From Cardinium endosymbiont of Culicoides punctatus (GTDB lineage: Bacteria > Bacteroidota > Bacteroidia > Cytophagales > Amoebophilaceae): a stretch of DNA of 43,374 bases. The stretch is from assembly GCF_004354815.1 (NCBI RefSeq), contig NZ_QWJI01000055.1, positions 1 through 43,374 of the forward strand. Reading direction: 5' to 3'. The notes under the pieces were generated by a model. That model had not been told where the DNA came from. It saw only the letters and a list, made by a program, of their open reading frames with translations, and searched no databases. Below are positions 1 through 8,214 of this stretch, in pieces. Made by a program: the position numbers and the translations under genes. How positions within the stretch are numbered: position 1 is the stretch's first letter; every line of letters starts with the position of its first letter.

Positions 1-130
1 TTTAAAATCAGGTTTTGGCTTATTTTATGATTTTTTGTGTAAAAATATCATGAGACAACCCTAAAAATATAAACATTTATGTAATAAATAGAGAAAATAA
101 AAAATCTCAAATTTTTGTGCGAAATGTCGG
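1..130. repeat. Truncated end of a MITE/IS-like element
   Basis: AT-rich non-coding DNA whose right boundary (111-130) resembles, in degenerate form, the terminal inverted repeat of the element at 1625-1972. It abuts the IS66 fragment exactly where the transposase sequence, known from the second copy, breaks off. The other end lies outside the window, so size and type are unknown. No gene is visible here. Confidence 0.5.
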
Positions 131-451
131 TTTAATAATGGTAGTAGCTGGAATATGAGCTATAGATTGGTGACATGATCGGCACGCAACCACTTCGTGA
201 ATAATTTTCGCATCAGGAGTATCTATTTGTTCAAGCGTATTGCCCTGGTGACCTTGTTGACCACCTGTCGGACGCACGCCAGGTGTACGCAAAGACTGAG
301 GAGTAGGCTTTTTAGACAAGCCATCACTAGAGGGTGGTTTCGAGCTATTCCTGCTGTCCAGCCCTAAACGACGTTCTAGAACAGCTAAACGTTGCCGTAA
401 AAGCTTATTTTCTGATTCCAGTTCCGCTATCCGTTTATCTTTTGCATCCAT
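107..451 (-). pseudogene. IS66 transposase, N-terminal fragment
   Basis: N-terminal piece of an IS66 (TnpC-type) transposase. It shows the leading coiled-coil/leucine-zipper segment (residues 1-35), the linker around SRNSSKPPSSDG that is typical of the family, a GGQ(Q/K)GHQG motif, and the first part of the zinc-binding segment (CRSCHQS). About 104 residues are genuine; the last residues (PTFRTKI) are read from the inserted neighbouring element. The catalytic DDE domain is absent, so this is non-functional. Confidence 0.85.
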
Positions 452-546
452 ATCACATATCTAACAAATGGTACTCAATAGTAAGAAAAAAATTTTGATA
501 TACCTGAAAAGTCACGAAAATTCAAAAAAGGTACCTGGGGAGTTAC
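131..546 (-). mobile_element. IS66-family fragment Z (5' end plus N-terminal transposase)
   Basis: Fragment of an IS66-type element on the minus strand. It runs from the terminal repeat (GTAACTCCCCAGGTACC on the minus strand, ending at 546) through a 95-bp leader to codon ~104 of the transposase, where another element interrupts it at about 130. The leader at 452-546 is identical to that at 1172-1266. The 8 bases just outside the end (547-554, CTAGAACC) are the same target as at 1267-1274 read on the other strand. The copy differs from fragment Y at several residues, so it is not simply a fresh duplication. Confidence 0.8.
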
Positions 547-1171
547 CTAGAACCTCTTGTTGCAATGGGGCAACCGTATGAGAAAATGCCTCATTCATTT
601 TAACAAGTGTAGCTGTTGCAATACGCAATCCAAATACATCTTGGAAAGTTTGTTGCAAGCGATCTTCTGGAATAAATTGCTGATTTAACAAATAAACGGC
701 TAACGCTTTAACACGTGATCCATACTGTACAGGAGCTGTAACATCTTTAGGAAATGCAGCTACTGTTTGATGACCACATGAACATATTTTAATCTCAGCT
801 TGATGTTCTGTTACCAGAATCTTAGGAGCAGGGATATCGAAGACTTGGCGCTTAATAATGGTAGTAGCTGGAATATGGGCTATAGATTGGTGACATGATC
901 GGCACTCAACCACTTCGTGAATAATTTTCGCATCAGGAGTATCTATTTGTTCAAGCGTATTGCCCTGGTGACCTTTTTGACCACCAGTAGCATGTTGACC
1001 AGGAGTACGCAAAGATTGAGGAGTAGGCTTTTTAGACAAGCCATCACTAGAGGGTGGTTTCGAGCTATTCCTGCTATCCAGCCCTAAACGGCGTTCTAGA
1101 ACAGCTAAACGTTGCCGCAAAAGCTTATTTTCTGATTCCAGTTCCGCTATCCGTTTATCTTTTGCATCCAT
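547..1171 (-). pseudogene. IS66 transposase, N-terminal half
   Basis: About 208 genuine residues of an IS66 transposase: N-terminal coiled coil, SSKPPSSDG linker, zinc-binding part (CRSCHQSI ... CSCG), and the start of the central helical domain (PVQYGSRVKALAVYL, then EDRLQQTFQDVFGL). The gene breaks after QQEVL, where the end of fragment Z begins; the open frame then runs a few codons into Z and stops at 512. The missing continuation (EQLKGVAVKHVDESGFR) is exactly what the plus-strand fragment at 1267 begins with, so the two halves come from copies cut at the same codon. Confidence 0.85.
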
Positions 1172-1266
1172 ATCACATATCTAACAAATGGTACTCAATA
1201 GTAAGAAAAAAATTTTGATATACCTGAAAAGTCACGAAAATTCAAAAAAGGTACCTGGGGAGTTAC
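547..1266 (-). mobile_element. IS66-family fragment Y
   Basis: Second IS66 fragment on the minus strand. Its terminal repeat ends exactly at 1266 and its interior is cut at 547-554 by the end of fragment Z. Both junctions lie in the same octamer (CTAGAACC / GGTTCTAG) inside the transposase gene. IS66 members normally make 8-bp target duplications, so the octamer fits two successive insertions into the same site of the same element family. Confidence 0.8.
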
Positions 1267-1624
1267 GGTTCTAGAGCAACTTAAAGGTGTAGCAGTAAAA
1301 CACGTGGATGAGTCGGGCTTTCGTATCGGTGGAAAAACACAATGGCTACATGTGCTTAGCTCAAAAGAAATGACCCACTATCGGTCTAGTCCAAAACGTG
1401 GAGCTCATATAAAAGATGTACAAGGTGTTATTGTCCACGACCATTTTAAGCCTTACTTTACCATCGATAATGTTAAACATGGTTTGTGTAATGCGCATCA
1501 TTTACGAGAATTAAAGGCTTTAGAAGAAGTGGACAAAGAACCATGGGCTCCTAAAATGAGTAAACTCTTAAAGTGGTTAAGTAAGATAAAGGCCCCTCCA
1601 TTAAAAATGGTATTTACATTTTAT

Positions 1625-1972
1625 CCCACATTCCGCACCTTTTTTTAGATTCTTATTAATTAAATTAAGATCAATTGATAACATCAAAACTATTTAATAT
1701 TACTTCAAAAACAACATTTTGTAGAATATATTGTTTAATGAAACACTCATTTCATAATGAATGATTAGGTTTGCTTCCTTATTATACTAAATAAAAAGTT
1801 ACCATACAATAGTAAAGCAAAAAATTATTACTAATTAGTAGTTTCTAAAACTTATACTCTGTACAAAGTTTTACTTTGGCTATGAAAGTATATTACTATA
1901 CAATTATAAAAATTATTAGTAATCAATTATAAAATAATTGTAAGATTTGCATTTTTTGGTGCGGAATGTGGG
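1625..1972. mobile_element. MITE-like element A, 348 bp
   Basis: Non-coding AT-rich element bounded by the inverted repeat CCCACATTCCGCACC (1625-1639) and GGTGCGGAATGTGGG (1958-1972). It is flanked by a perfect 6-bp duplication TTTTAT (1619-1624 and 1973-1978). It carries no open frame of note, so it would need a transposase supplied in trans. Related ends occur near 130, at 40837 and at 42089. This accounts for the long stretch without a gene here. Confidence 0.8.
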
Positions 1973-2061
1973 TTTTATGATTACATCATCAAAGAGGGGT
2001 TGTTGTTTCACGAAAGCAAAACGGCATTGGCTGGAAGAAAACGACGACCAGGTCATAATTT

Positions 2062-2206
2062 CAGGACTTTCGCACTTTTAGTTAAAAACACTGTTTATAG
2101 ACTAGTCTATAAAATAGAGAAATGTTAATATTATTGATTATAAATACTATAAAACATGTCCATGTCTAAAAATGCAAACACAATTATCTGTTTTGCGAAA
2201 GTCCTG
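2062..2206. mobile_element. MITE-like element B, 145 bp
   Basis: Short non-coding element with inverted ends CAGGACTTTCGC (2062-2073) and GCGAAAGTCCTG (2195-2206), flanked by a perfect 5-bp duplication AATTT (2057-2061 and 2207-2211). A perfect 16-bp palindrome TATAGACTAGTCTATA lies inside (2096-2111). Its ends and target length differ from element A, so it belongs to a separate family. Excision restores IS66 codons from GHN to LLIRL. Confidence 0.8.
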
Positions 2207-2646
2207 AATTTATTAATAAGGCTACGAGATTTTAAAGATGCAGTACTCAGATTTTTAACTACACCAGAGGTGCCTTTTACAAATAATCAAGCTGAACAAG
2301 ATATTCGCATGATTAAAGTCAAACAAAAAATCTCGGGGGGATTTCGTACCCAAAAAGGGGCAGAGATGTTTTGCACTATTCGTGGATTTTTATCAACAAA
2401 ACGTAAACAAGGGACCAATTTGTTTCAGGCTATTCAACAAGTATATGCTACCGCTTAAGTGAGGCACCTGGGGAGTTACGGTTTTTTAACAAAATAATCC
2501 TAAAACTGGTGTTTTCTTAATACAAATATAACATATTTAATATTGAAAACCAAATTATTTTATGATATTGCAGGGCCGACTATTTAGAACGCAAAAACAT
2601 GATGGTGGGATTATTTTATAATGGATTAAGATTTAAATCGAACTGA

Positions 2647-4170
2647 TTACCTCCGCGAATGATTCATCGAATCATTCTTGGTGAGTAATAAATGGTATTC
2701 TTTTGATAGCGTTCTAACGGCTATAATCCATGTAATGCATATGAACAAAAACATGATAGCCAAAAATGGAGATATTTGATCTGGTTGGGCATGAGTAAAA
2801 ATAGTATAACACACGACTTGTAAGATGGCACCAGCTGATTTACCGATTTTTCCCCCTAAAATGTCAACAGAAGCTTTTCCTTTTGCACGCATTTCTTTAT
2901 CTAGAGGAATGTAAACCATTTCTTTGGTTATATCAAAAAAACAATATTTAGCTCCTTTAGCTAACACATTTTGTAAACCACCAATGGCTACAATAGCAAA
3001 TAAAATAGATATACCCATTACATGAGTTGGTAATAACTTAAAATAGTTTAGTACTACTAAAGCAAAGAACATACTTCCCATAATAAGTGTTATAATAGGT
3101 GTTCCAAGGGCTGCTCCCTTCCAGCCTAATTTTTGGGTAATAGCATTGCCTACAAATGAACATATAAGTGTAAAAATACCTGTCCAAAATAGAACCTTCC
3201 CTTGGTAAGTAATGAAAAGAGCTGGGTCTTTTCTGTAAAAAAGACTTGTTTCATGCAACCAAATTCCTTCAATTAAATTGATAACCATAGAATAAGAAAT
3301 CATTAACACACAAATTAATCTTAAATATTTAGATTGTGCAATCATTTTAAAGCTTGTCCATAATCCTAGTTTTAATTTAGATGGTACATTTTCAACTTCC
3401 TTGTCAATTTGGTGATATATAATACGTGTTTCTACATATCTATGTAAAAAGAGTACAAGAATACATAAAAGAATAACAATAGTTATAAGGGAAGCAACCT
3501 GAAGCGTTGTTCCTGTTTTATAAACACCAAGAAATGGCAATAAAAAATGGTCATTACGAGAAAAATAAACCATAATGCTACCAGAAACCAATAGATTGGC
3601 TTGTCCGAGTAGATTGAAAACAAAGTAAAATCTACTAGCCTCTTCGGTTTTTGTTATCTTATTTGCTAACTGCCAATATAATAGGGTAAAAATAATCATT
3701 GGCCATAATTCACCCATCATATAAAAAAAGACCAATATCCATTTACCCCAGATTATAAAGAACCACTTAAAATGAGGATATAACTGAACATAATTGCTAA
3801 TAGTATTCGCGCTTGGATGTAATAGTTCTTGGTTGGGAAATAAGAAAAAGCCAAATAAGCTAAAAAAAAGCAGAAAAAAAAGCATGACTCCCCTGAAGAT
3901 ATTTTCTTCTGTTGTCTTATTGCATAATATAGTGTATATAATAACGAACAAAATGCCAGCTGGCATTTCAATAAAAAGCTTAATAAAGCTCAAAGCTTCT
4001 GCCCCTATCATGGTAACAACTAAACCGTCTTTAATACCACGAATTAAGTTTTGATTAAGCAGTATAAAAAACATCATGACTGCCATGGAAAAAAACTTTG
4101 GCAACTCTCTTCTCTTAATAGGAAAAAAAAGTTCCCTCCATTTTTTTCTTGTAATGCTGGTTTCTTTCAT
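2647..4170 (-). CDS. tlc: NTT-family ATP/ADP translocase 1
   Basis: Inner-membrane nucleotide transporter of the NTT/TLC family (507 residues, the family's usual length, about 12 membrane segments). The family exchanges host ATP for bacterial ADP or imports other nucleotides. The four charged residues known to matter in plant and rickettsial NTTs are in place: Lys47 (RGIKDGL), Glu154 (GELWP), Glu301 (IEGIW) and Lys444 (KIGKSAG). The N-terminus (KKWRELFFPIKRRELPKF) is the usual basic NTT lead-in before helix 1. The closing segment IPLDKEMRAKGKASVDILGGK is characteristic. It lies just upstream of a carrier-like gene and shares the neighbourhood with a second NTT. Substrate (ATP/ADP or other NTPs) cannot be read from sequence. 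Confidence 0.93.
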   Translation of the reverse strand: MKETSITRKKWRELFFPIKRRELPKFFSMAVMMFFILLNQNLIRGIKDGLVVTMIGAEALSFIKLFIEMPAGILFVIIYTILCNKTTEENIFRGVMLFFLLFFSLFGFFLFPNQELLHPSANTISNYVQLYPHFKWFFIIWGKWILVFFYMMGELWPMIIFTLLYWQLANKITKTEEASRFYFVFNLLGQANLLVSGSIMVYFSRNDHFLLPFLGVYKTGTTLQVASLITIVILLCILVLFLHRYVETRIIYHQIDKEVENVPSKLKLGLWTSFKMIAQSKYLRLICVLMISYSMVINLIEGIWLHETSLFYRKDPALFITYQGKVLFWTGIFTLICSFVGNAITQKLGWKGAALGTPIITLIMGSMFFALVVLNYFKLLPTHVMGISILFAIVAIGGLQNVLAKGAKYCFFDITKEMVYIPLDKEMRAKGKASVDILGGKIGKSAGAILQVVCYTIFTHAQPDQISPFLAIMFLFICITWIIAVRTLSKEYHLLLTKNDSMNHSRR

Positions 4171-4393
4171 GTACTAAAGTAGTTTAGAGATATATTCATA
4201 TTAAGAATGATTGCCTATTTTGATAAAATAATTCAGAATCACCTAAATGAATAGAATTCAGTAGGGTTAATGCACATGCTTACATAAGCATTTTAAGGAA
4301 TCAACTGCTCCGTTAGTACTTCATGATGTTTTTGTATGCAATGGCTAGTTGTATATAAACTAAATTATTAATTATTCAATAGTGCACAAAAAC

Positions 4394-5158
4394 TTAGGTA
4401 GCAGTATTTCCTAATAAAAGCATTACTAGGCTGTGTGCGACCGAATAAGGAATAATTTGAATCATACGCATCGTTAAACCATTGAAAATTACACGAAAGT
4501 TTTTTTCTACTACAACATTTTGTTTAAGCCTACCTATCCAAGTCATAGGTATTTCTGCACCACAATTTTGTGTGGCAATAAGATCAAACGGCATAGTTAA
4601 AACGGATACACCAATTCCTGCTATAGAACTAACAAGTATATTCATGCCCATACCGGTCATGTTTTTTGTAATTTCATACCCTAATACAGCAGCTGAACAG
4701 GCAAGTATATTTCTCAAAAGTATTGGTGTAATAATATCTAAAATTTTTGCCTCTCGTTTCATTAGCGGTCCTTTATTAGCAGTGATCTCCCGTGCTTCAC
4801 TATATACTGTAACAACTGTTTCTACGCCACCAGCTAAAAAGCATTGCCAAACGACCAATAGGATAAAGTTCGTTATAGGAAAGTAGTTAAGAGATAAAAA
4901 ATAGAGCCATTGGGCAATTCCAAAAGCAAATGCCGCTATAAATTGTCGCAATGCGTAAATATGAGCTCCAGAGAAGAAAATCTTAAAATTTCGAATATGG
5001 ATATACTTTGTAATAATGGCAGAATATGATTCTTTCGTCTCTTGATAAACCACTTTTATAAATTGAGTAGGGGCAACTAAATAGGCAACAACCATACAGG
5101 CTATACCATGTGCAACTGGATCAAGAAATAGGCGATATAGAAGACTGTTTTGCTGCAT
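4394..5158 (-). CDS. Mitochondrial-carrier-like (SLC25-type) membrane protein
   Basis: A 254-residue membrane protein with an apparent three-fold repeat. Repeat 1 has a proline-kinked helix with P30-TQFI-K35 (compare Px[DE]xx[KR]) followed by FFSGAHIYALRQ (61-72). Repeat 2 has LAGGVETVVTVYSEA (108-122) and PILLRNILACSAAVLGYE (145-162). Repeat 3 has SSIAGIGVSVLTMPFDLIATQ (178-197) followed by FNGLTMRMIQ (225-234). The spacing from Pro to the xGxxxxxR segment is similar in repeats 1 and 3 (about 34-37 residues), as in mitochondrial carriers. That family is almost wholly eukaryotic, and Legionella LncP is the known bacterial example. Here it follows an NTT translocase gene on the same strand (223-bp gap), which fits host-metabolite exchange. 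The family call is by eye, the second repeat lacks the Pro, and the substrate is unknown. An unrelated helical membrane protein is the alternative. Confidence 0.62.
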   Translation of the reverse strand: MQQNSLLYRLFLDPVAHGIACMVVAYLVAPTQFIKVVYQETKESYSAIITKYIHIRNFKIFFSGAHIYALRQFIAAFAFGIAQWLYFLSLNYFPITNFILLVVWQCFLAGGVETVVTVYSEAREITANKGPLMKREAKILDIITPILLRNILACSAAVLGYEITKNMTGMGMNILVSSIAGIGVSVLTMPFDLIATQNCGAEIPMTWIGRLKQNVVVEKNFRVIFNGLTMRMIQIIPYSVAHSLVMLLLGNTAT

Positions 5159-5567
5159 CTTGTAAATTAAAATATAAGTATTAAAATTGATTGAACTAAA
5201 GTGACCTCATGTTTTCCCTTAAAAAAACATTATCGCTATCTTGTAAATTTTCAGATAAAGATAAAAAATGATTTTCAAATCTTTATGGTTATAAAGTAGC
5301 ATTATTAGTCCTAAGACAAATAAATTCATATATTCAGCTGCTTGCCGAAACCCTTAGTGCAAAACCAACCCAAATCTTTGAGACATGAAAAAGGTCACTA
5401 TTTAAGACCGTACGTTAGTAACGTGGCTTAAAACAAAGCAATTTACCACTTTTTATTGAAATTATCAAACAAATTACAGCTCCTTGCATTTATATGACTA
5501 AAGCTATTAACCATTATTTTCCATTAGTGATATGAATTCTAGTCTGATACCTTATAAAGGTAAAAAA
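5159..5567. other. Gene-free stretch with a short palindrome
   Basis: About 410 bases between the carrier-like gene and frr, with no credible reading frame or RNA gene. The one notable structure is a perfect 13-base palindrome ACGTTA-G-TAACGT at 5412-5424, which could be a protein-binding site. It presumably holds the promoter of the carrier-like gene, but I see no convincing promoter match. Confidence 0.4.
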
Positions 5568-6128
5568 CTATACGGTCATTATATCAGATTCCTTTAATTC
5601 TAGTAATTCATTAATTTTATTAATAAAATCATCCGTTATTTCTTGTAGTTTTTTTTCTGAGCGTTTTATTTCATCTTCTGGTATACCATCTTTTTGCATG
5701 GTTTTTAATATTTCCTTATAATCACGACGAACATTTCTAATAACGATCCTTCCTTTTTCTGCTTCATTTTTAACTAATTTAACTAGATTTTTTCGTCTTT
5801 CCTCAGAAGATGGTGGTAGGGTTACTATTACCATACGGCCATCATTTCTAGTAGAAAATCCAAGTTGACTTTCTGAAATGGCTTTCTCTATATGTGGAAT
5901 AGATTTCTGTTCCCATGGTTGGACTATTAAGGTCCGTGCGTCAGTAGCACTAATGGAGGCTAATTGATTTAATGGTGTAGGATTTCCATAGTATGTTACC
6001 ATTAATCCTTGAAGCATAGCAGGAACGGCTCTACCTGCATTTACTTTCGCAAAAGCTTCTTGTGTACAAAGGTAGGCTTTTGCCATGTTATGTTTGGCGT
6101 CATCTAAATGTTGTTGAACTACTTCCAT
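5568..6128 (-). CDS. frr: Ribosome recycling factor
   Basis: Splits post-termination ribosomes together with EF-G, releasing mRNA and subunits. At 186 residues it has full family length. The family core is clear: NAGRAVPAMLQGLMVTYYG, then PLNQLASISATDARTLIVQPW, then a second conserved block DGRMVIVTLPPSSEERRKNLVKLV, and the basic helix RIVIRNVRRDYKEILK. In many bacteria frr follows pyrH; here pyrH is far away at 26659, so the usual pair is split, as is common in rearranged symbiont genomes. It stands alone between two transport genes. Confidence 0.96.
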   Translation of the reverse strand: MEVVQQHLDDAKHNMAKAYLCTQEAFAKVNAGRAVPAMLQGLMVTYYGNPTPLNQLASISATDARTLIVQPWEQKSIPHIEKAISESQLGFSTRNDGRMVIVTLPPSSEERRKNLVKLVKNEAEKGRIVIRNVRRDYKEILKTMQKDGIPEDEIKRSEKKLQEITDDFINKINELLELKESDIMTV

Positions 6129-6321
6129 GAATAGATAAAAATTATAATATACTAAGATTGTATTAGCTCCTTACTTTTCCAAATATAACAATGCTTAACG
6201 GTATATCTATATGATTGGGAAAAATTGTCTAGTCGATTTTAAACTATTTTCTATACTTTTTAGCGGAAATCTATTCGTTCACATTGGAGTCTATCATGCA
6301 TCTATGGAATATAAGAGCCTG

Positions 6322-6354
6322 TTTTGGATTTTATTATCCATCATATAATCTTTG
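6322..6354 (+). promoter_or_regulatory. Candidate promoter of NTT translocase 2
   Basis: TTTTGG at 6322-6327 and TATAAT at 6344-6349 are separated by 16 bases, about 95 bases upstream of the likely ATG at 6448. The TTTG ... TAATCTTTG pattern also partly resembles the Bacteroidota -33/-7 consensus (TTTG, TAnnTTTG). It rests on pattern match only in AT-rich DNA. The remaining gene-free bases from 6129 to 6447 show nothing else. Confidence 0.3.
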
Positions 6355-6447
6355 TGAACAAGTTTTTTGTATCAATGCATATGGGAAACTCGTTAATATT
6401 TCTTAAATTTGGAAAGTTTGTGGAGTGAGCATTTTAAGTTTAGTATT

Positions 6448-7935
6448 ATGGAATATCCTTCAGAATCGTGGTTTAAAAAGTGGTTTAAGCTCATTTTTCC
6501 AGTAAAAAAATCTGAAGTAAAAAAGGTTTTTTTATTACTTTTCTTAAAGTTCTTAATCTCTCTTGTCTATTGCATGTTAACAACGCTCAAAGACACCGTT
6601 CTAGTTACTGCAAGTCAATCTGCCGCTGAAGTCATTCCAATTGTAAAAGGTTCTATTGTTTTTCCTATTTCTATAGCTGTTATCGTGCTATATACGAAAC
6701 TAAATAACCATTTGAAACAAGCTACCCTTTTTTATGCCACGATCCTCCTTTTTTTATCTTTAATACTGATATATAGCTTTATTTTATACCCAAATGCAGA
6801 TGCATTCAGTCCACATGCTACGGCAGATTGGCTAATTTCCTATACAGAAGGTAAATACTTACATTGGATTGCCGTATTGCGTCATTGGATACATGTTTTA
6901 TTTTTTGTTATTGCAGAACTTTGGGGACAAATTGTGTTAATGGTACTCTATTGGAGTTTTGTTAATAATGTTTGTAAAATTCATGACGCCAAGCGCTTCT
7001 ATGCCATATTTATTGCTGCGGGAGATATCGCGTTAATTGTTACGGCTCCTCTGATCTTAACATACACTAAAAAATATAGTCATGTAGACTTTTTATGCAC
7101 TGTGCAAGCTTTAGTGGGGTATATTATGTTTTTTTGTTTGGCAATTGTTTTTACCTATTGGTGGGCAAACCATGCTATTAAACTAGATGGGGTTGGAGCA
7201 AATAACTTAACTACTACACCTAAAAAGTTACGTTTATCTCTTTTGGGTAGCTTAAAACATGTTGCCTCCTCCAAATATTTGATGAATATTGCCATTATTA
7301 TGGTCTCATGTGGACTTTCTATAAATATTGTGGAGGGAACCTGGAAATCCTACTTAAAAGAAACATTCCCAAAGGCAGCAGATTATCAAAGCTTTGTTTC
7401 AGGAGTTAATTTTTGGACAGGTATCATAGCATTAATTATCTCACTCTTTTTCAGTGGTGGCATATTAAGAAAGTTTGGTTGGAGAACAGCTGCACGTATA
7501 GCACCAGTAATCATTGGTATTATGGGGTGCATCTTCTTTTTAATGAGTTATGGTAAAAATAACGTTCCCTGTCTGATAAATTGGTTAGGAGCCAGATTCA
7601 TCTTATGGATTGTTATTTTTGGCGGCATACAAAATTTAATAGCAAAATCTGTAAAATATGCTTTTTTTGATAAGACAACTCAAATAGCCTATATACCACT
7701 TGATCCAGAAACAAAGGTCAAGGGGAAAGCGGCTGTAGATGTATTAGGATCTCGTTTAGGTAAAGCAGGGTCTTCATGGATACAGATTACACTTCTAGAA
7801 CTTTTTCATACCAACAGCATTCAACCTCTTTCTGGCATATTGTTTATAATTTTACTTATTGCTATTATATTTTGGTATAGAGCTACCGATAATATTGATA
7901 AGCAACTTGCAATCTTTGAAGCGAAAGATACTTAA
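6448..7935 (+). CDS. tlc: NTT-family ATP/ADP translocase 2
   Basis: Second nucleotide transporter of the NTT/TLC family, clearly paralogous to but diverged from the one at 2647. All four key charged residues are present: Lys in TTLKDTVLVT, Glu in IAELWGQI, Glu in IVEGTWKSYL, Lys in SRLGKAGSS. The ending IPLDPETKVKGKAAVDVLGSR is typical. I chose the ATG at 6448 (MEYPSESW, 495 residues) because it starts next to the usual basic segment (FKKWFKLIFPVKKSE). An upstream TTG at 6409 would add 13 residues. Two divergent copies suggest different substrates, for example ATP/ADP exchange and general NTP uptake, but which is which cannot be told. Confidence 0.93.
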   Translation: MEYPSESWFKKWFKLIFPVKKSEVKKVFLLLFLKFLISLVYCMLTTLKDTVLVTASQSAAEVIPIVKGSIVFPISIAVIVLYTKLNNHLKQATLFYATILLFLSLILIYSFILYPNADAFSPHATADWLISYTEGKYLHWIAVLRHWIHVLFFVIAELWGQIVLMVLYWSFVNNVCKIHDAKRFYAIFIAAGDIALIVTAPLILTYTKKYSHVDFLCTVQALVGYIMFFCLAIVFTYWWANHAIKLDGVGANNLTTTPKKLRLSLLGSLKHVASSKYLMNIAIIMVSCGLSINIVEGTWKSYLKETFPKAADYQSFVSGVNFWTGIIALIISLFFSGGILRKFGWRTAARIAPVIIGIMGCIFFLMSYGKNNVPCLINWLGARFILWIVIFGGIQNLIAKSVKYAFFDKTTQIAYIPLDPETKVKGKAAVDVLGSRLGKAGSSWIQITLLELFHTNSIQPLSGILFIILLIAIIFWYRATDNIDKQLAIFEAKDT

Positions 7936-8214
7936 TCCTAAAACTATTTACCCACAAAAAGATAGGAGAGGAGGTTGAAATTGTATAGATACCTTAGCAT
8001 AAACCAGCAGATCAACACTCTAATGGACATACTTTCTTAAGTCATTTGACAAAACTTAAAAAAAAGCTGGTAAATTACCACAGAAGGCTTCTGCTTTAAC
8101 TAAAGTTGACGGGAACGCTATCAAAACTGAGTAAGATTGACTTGCTTGGAAAATTTATGATAGCGTATGCAATCAACGACAGGGCAAGAAAAAGAAGATT
8201 AAAAAGATAAAATC

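Larger units (their letters stand above)
1267..2458 (+). pseudogene. IS66 transposase, catalytic C-terminal half, twice interrupted
   Basis: DDE catalytic half of an IS66 transposase. The first Asp lies in HVDESGFR, the second in VHDHFKPYF, and the Glu in the signature NNQAEQDIRMIKVKQK followed by ISGGFRT. Zinc/His residues CNAHHLREL lie between. The frame is broken after FTFY by one element (1625-1972) and after GRKRRPGHN by another (2062-2206); stop codons inside both end translation. The downstream open frame at 2156 begins inside the second insertion and its first residues are not transposase. The catalytic residues themselves are unmutated, which suggests recent inactivation. The stretch between KLL and YDYIIKEG is shorter than usual for the family. 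Confidence 0.85.
1267..2479 (+). mobile_element. IS66-family fragment X (3' half) with two nested insertions
   Basis: The 3' half of an IS66 element on the plus strand, from the octamer target GGTTCTAG (1267-1274) to the right terminal repeat ACCTGGGGAGTTAC ending at 2479. It contains two unrelated small insertions (1625-1972 and 2062-2206). Removing each insertion plus one copy of its duplicated target (354 and 150 bases, both multiples of three) gives one continuous transposase reading frame ending at 2458. Confidence 0.85.

Noticed and set aside
2156-2458. Stand-alone 100-residue gene starting at the ATG at 2156
   Set aside because: The start lies inside the 145-bp insertion; only the part after it is IS66 transposase. 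It is a fragment of the interrupted gene.
2658-2678. Hairpin GAATGATT/AATCATTC as terminator of NTT 1
   Set aside because: It lies inside the coding end of the gene with no T-tract after it on the minus strand.
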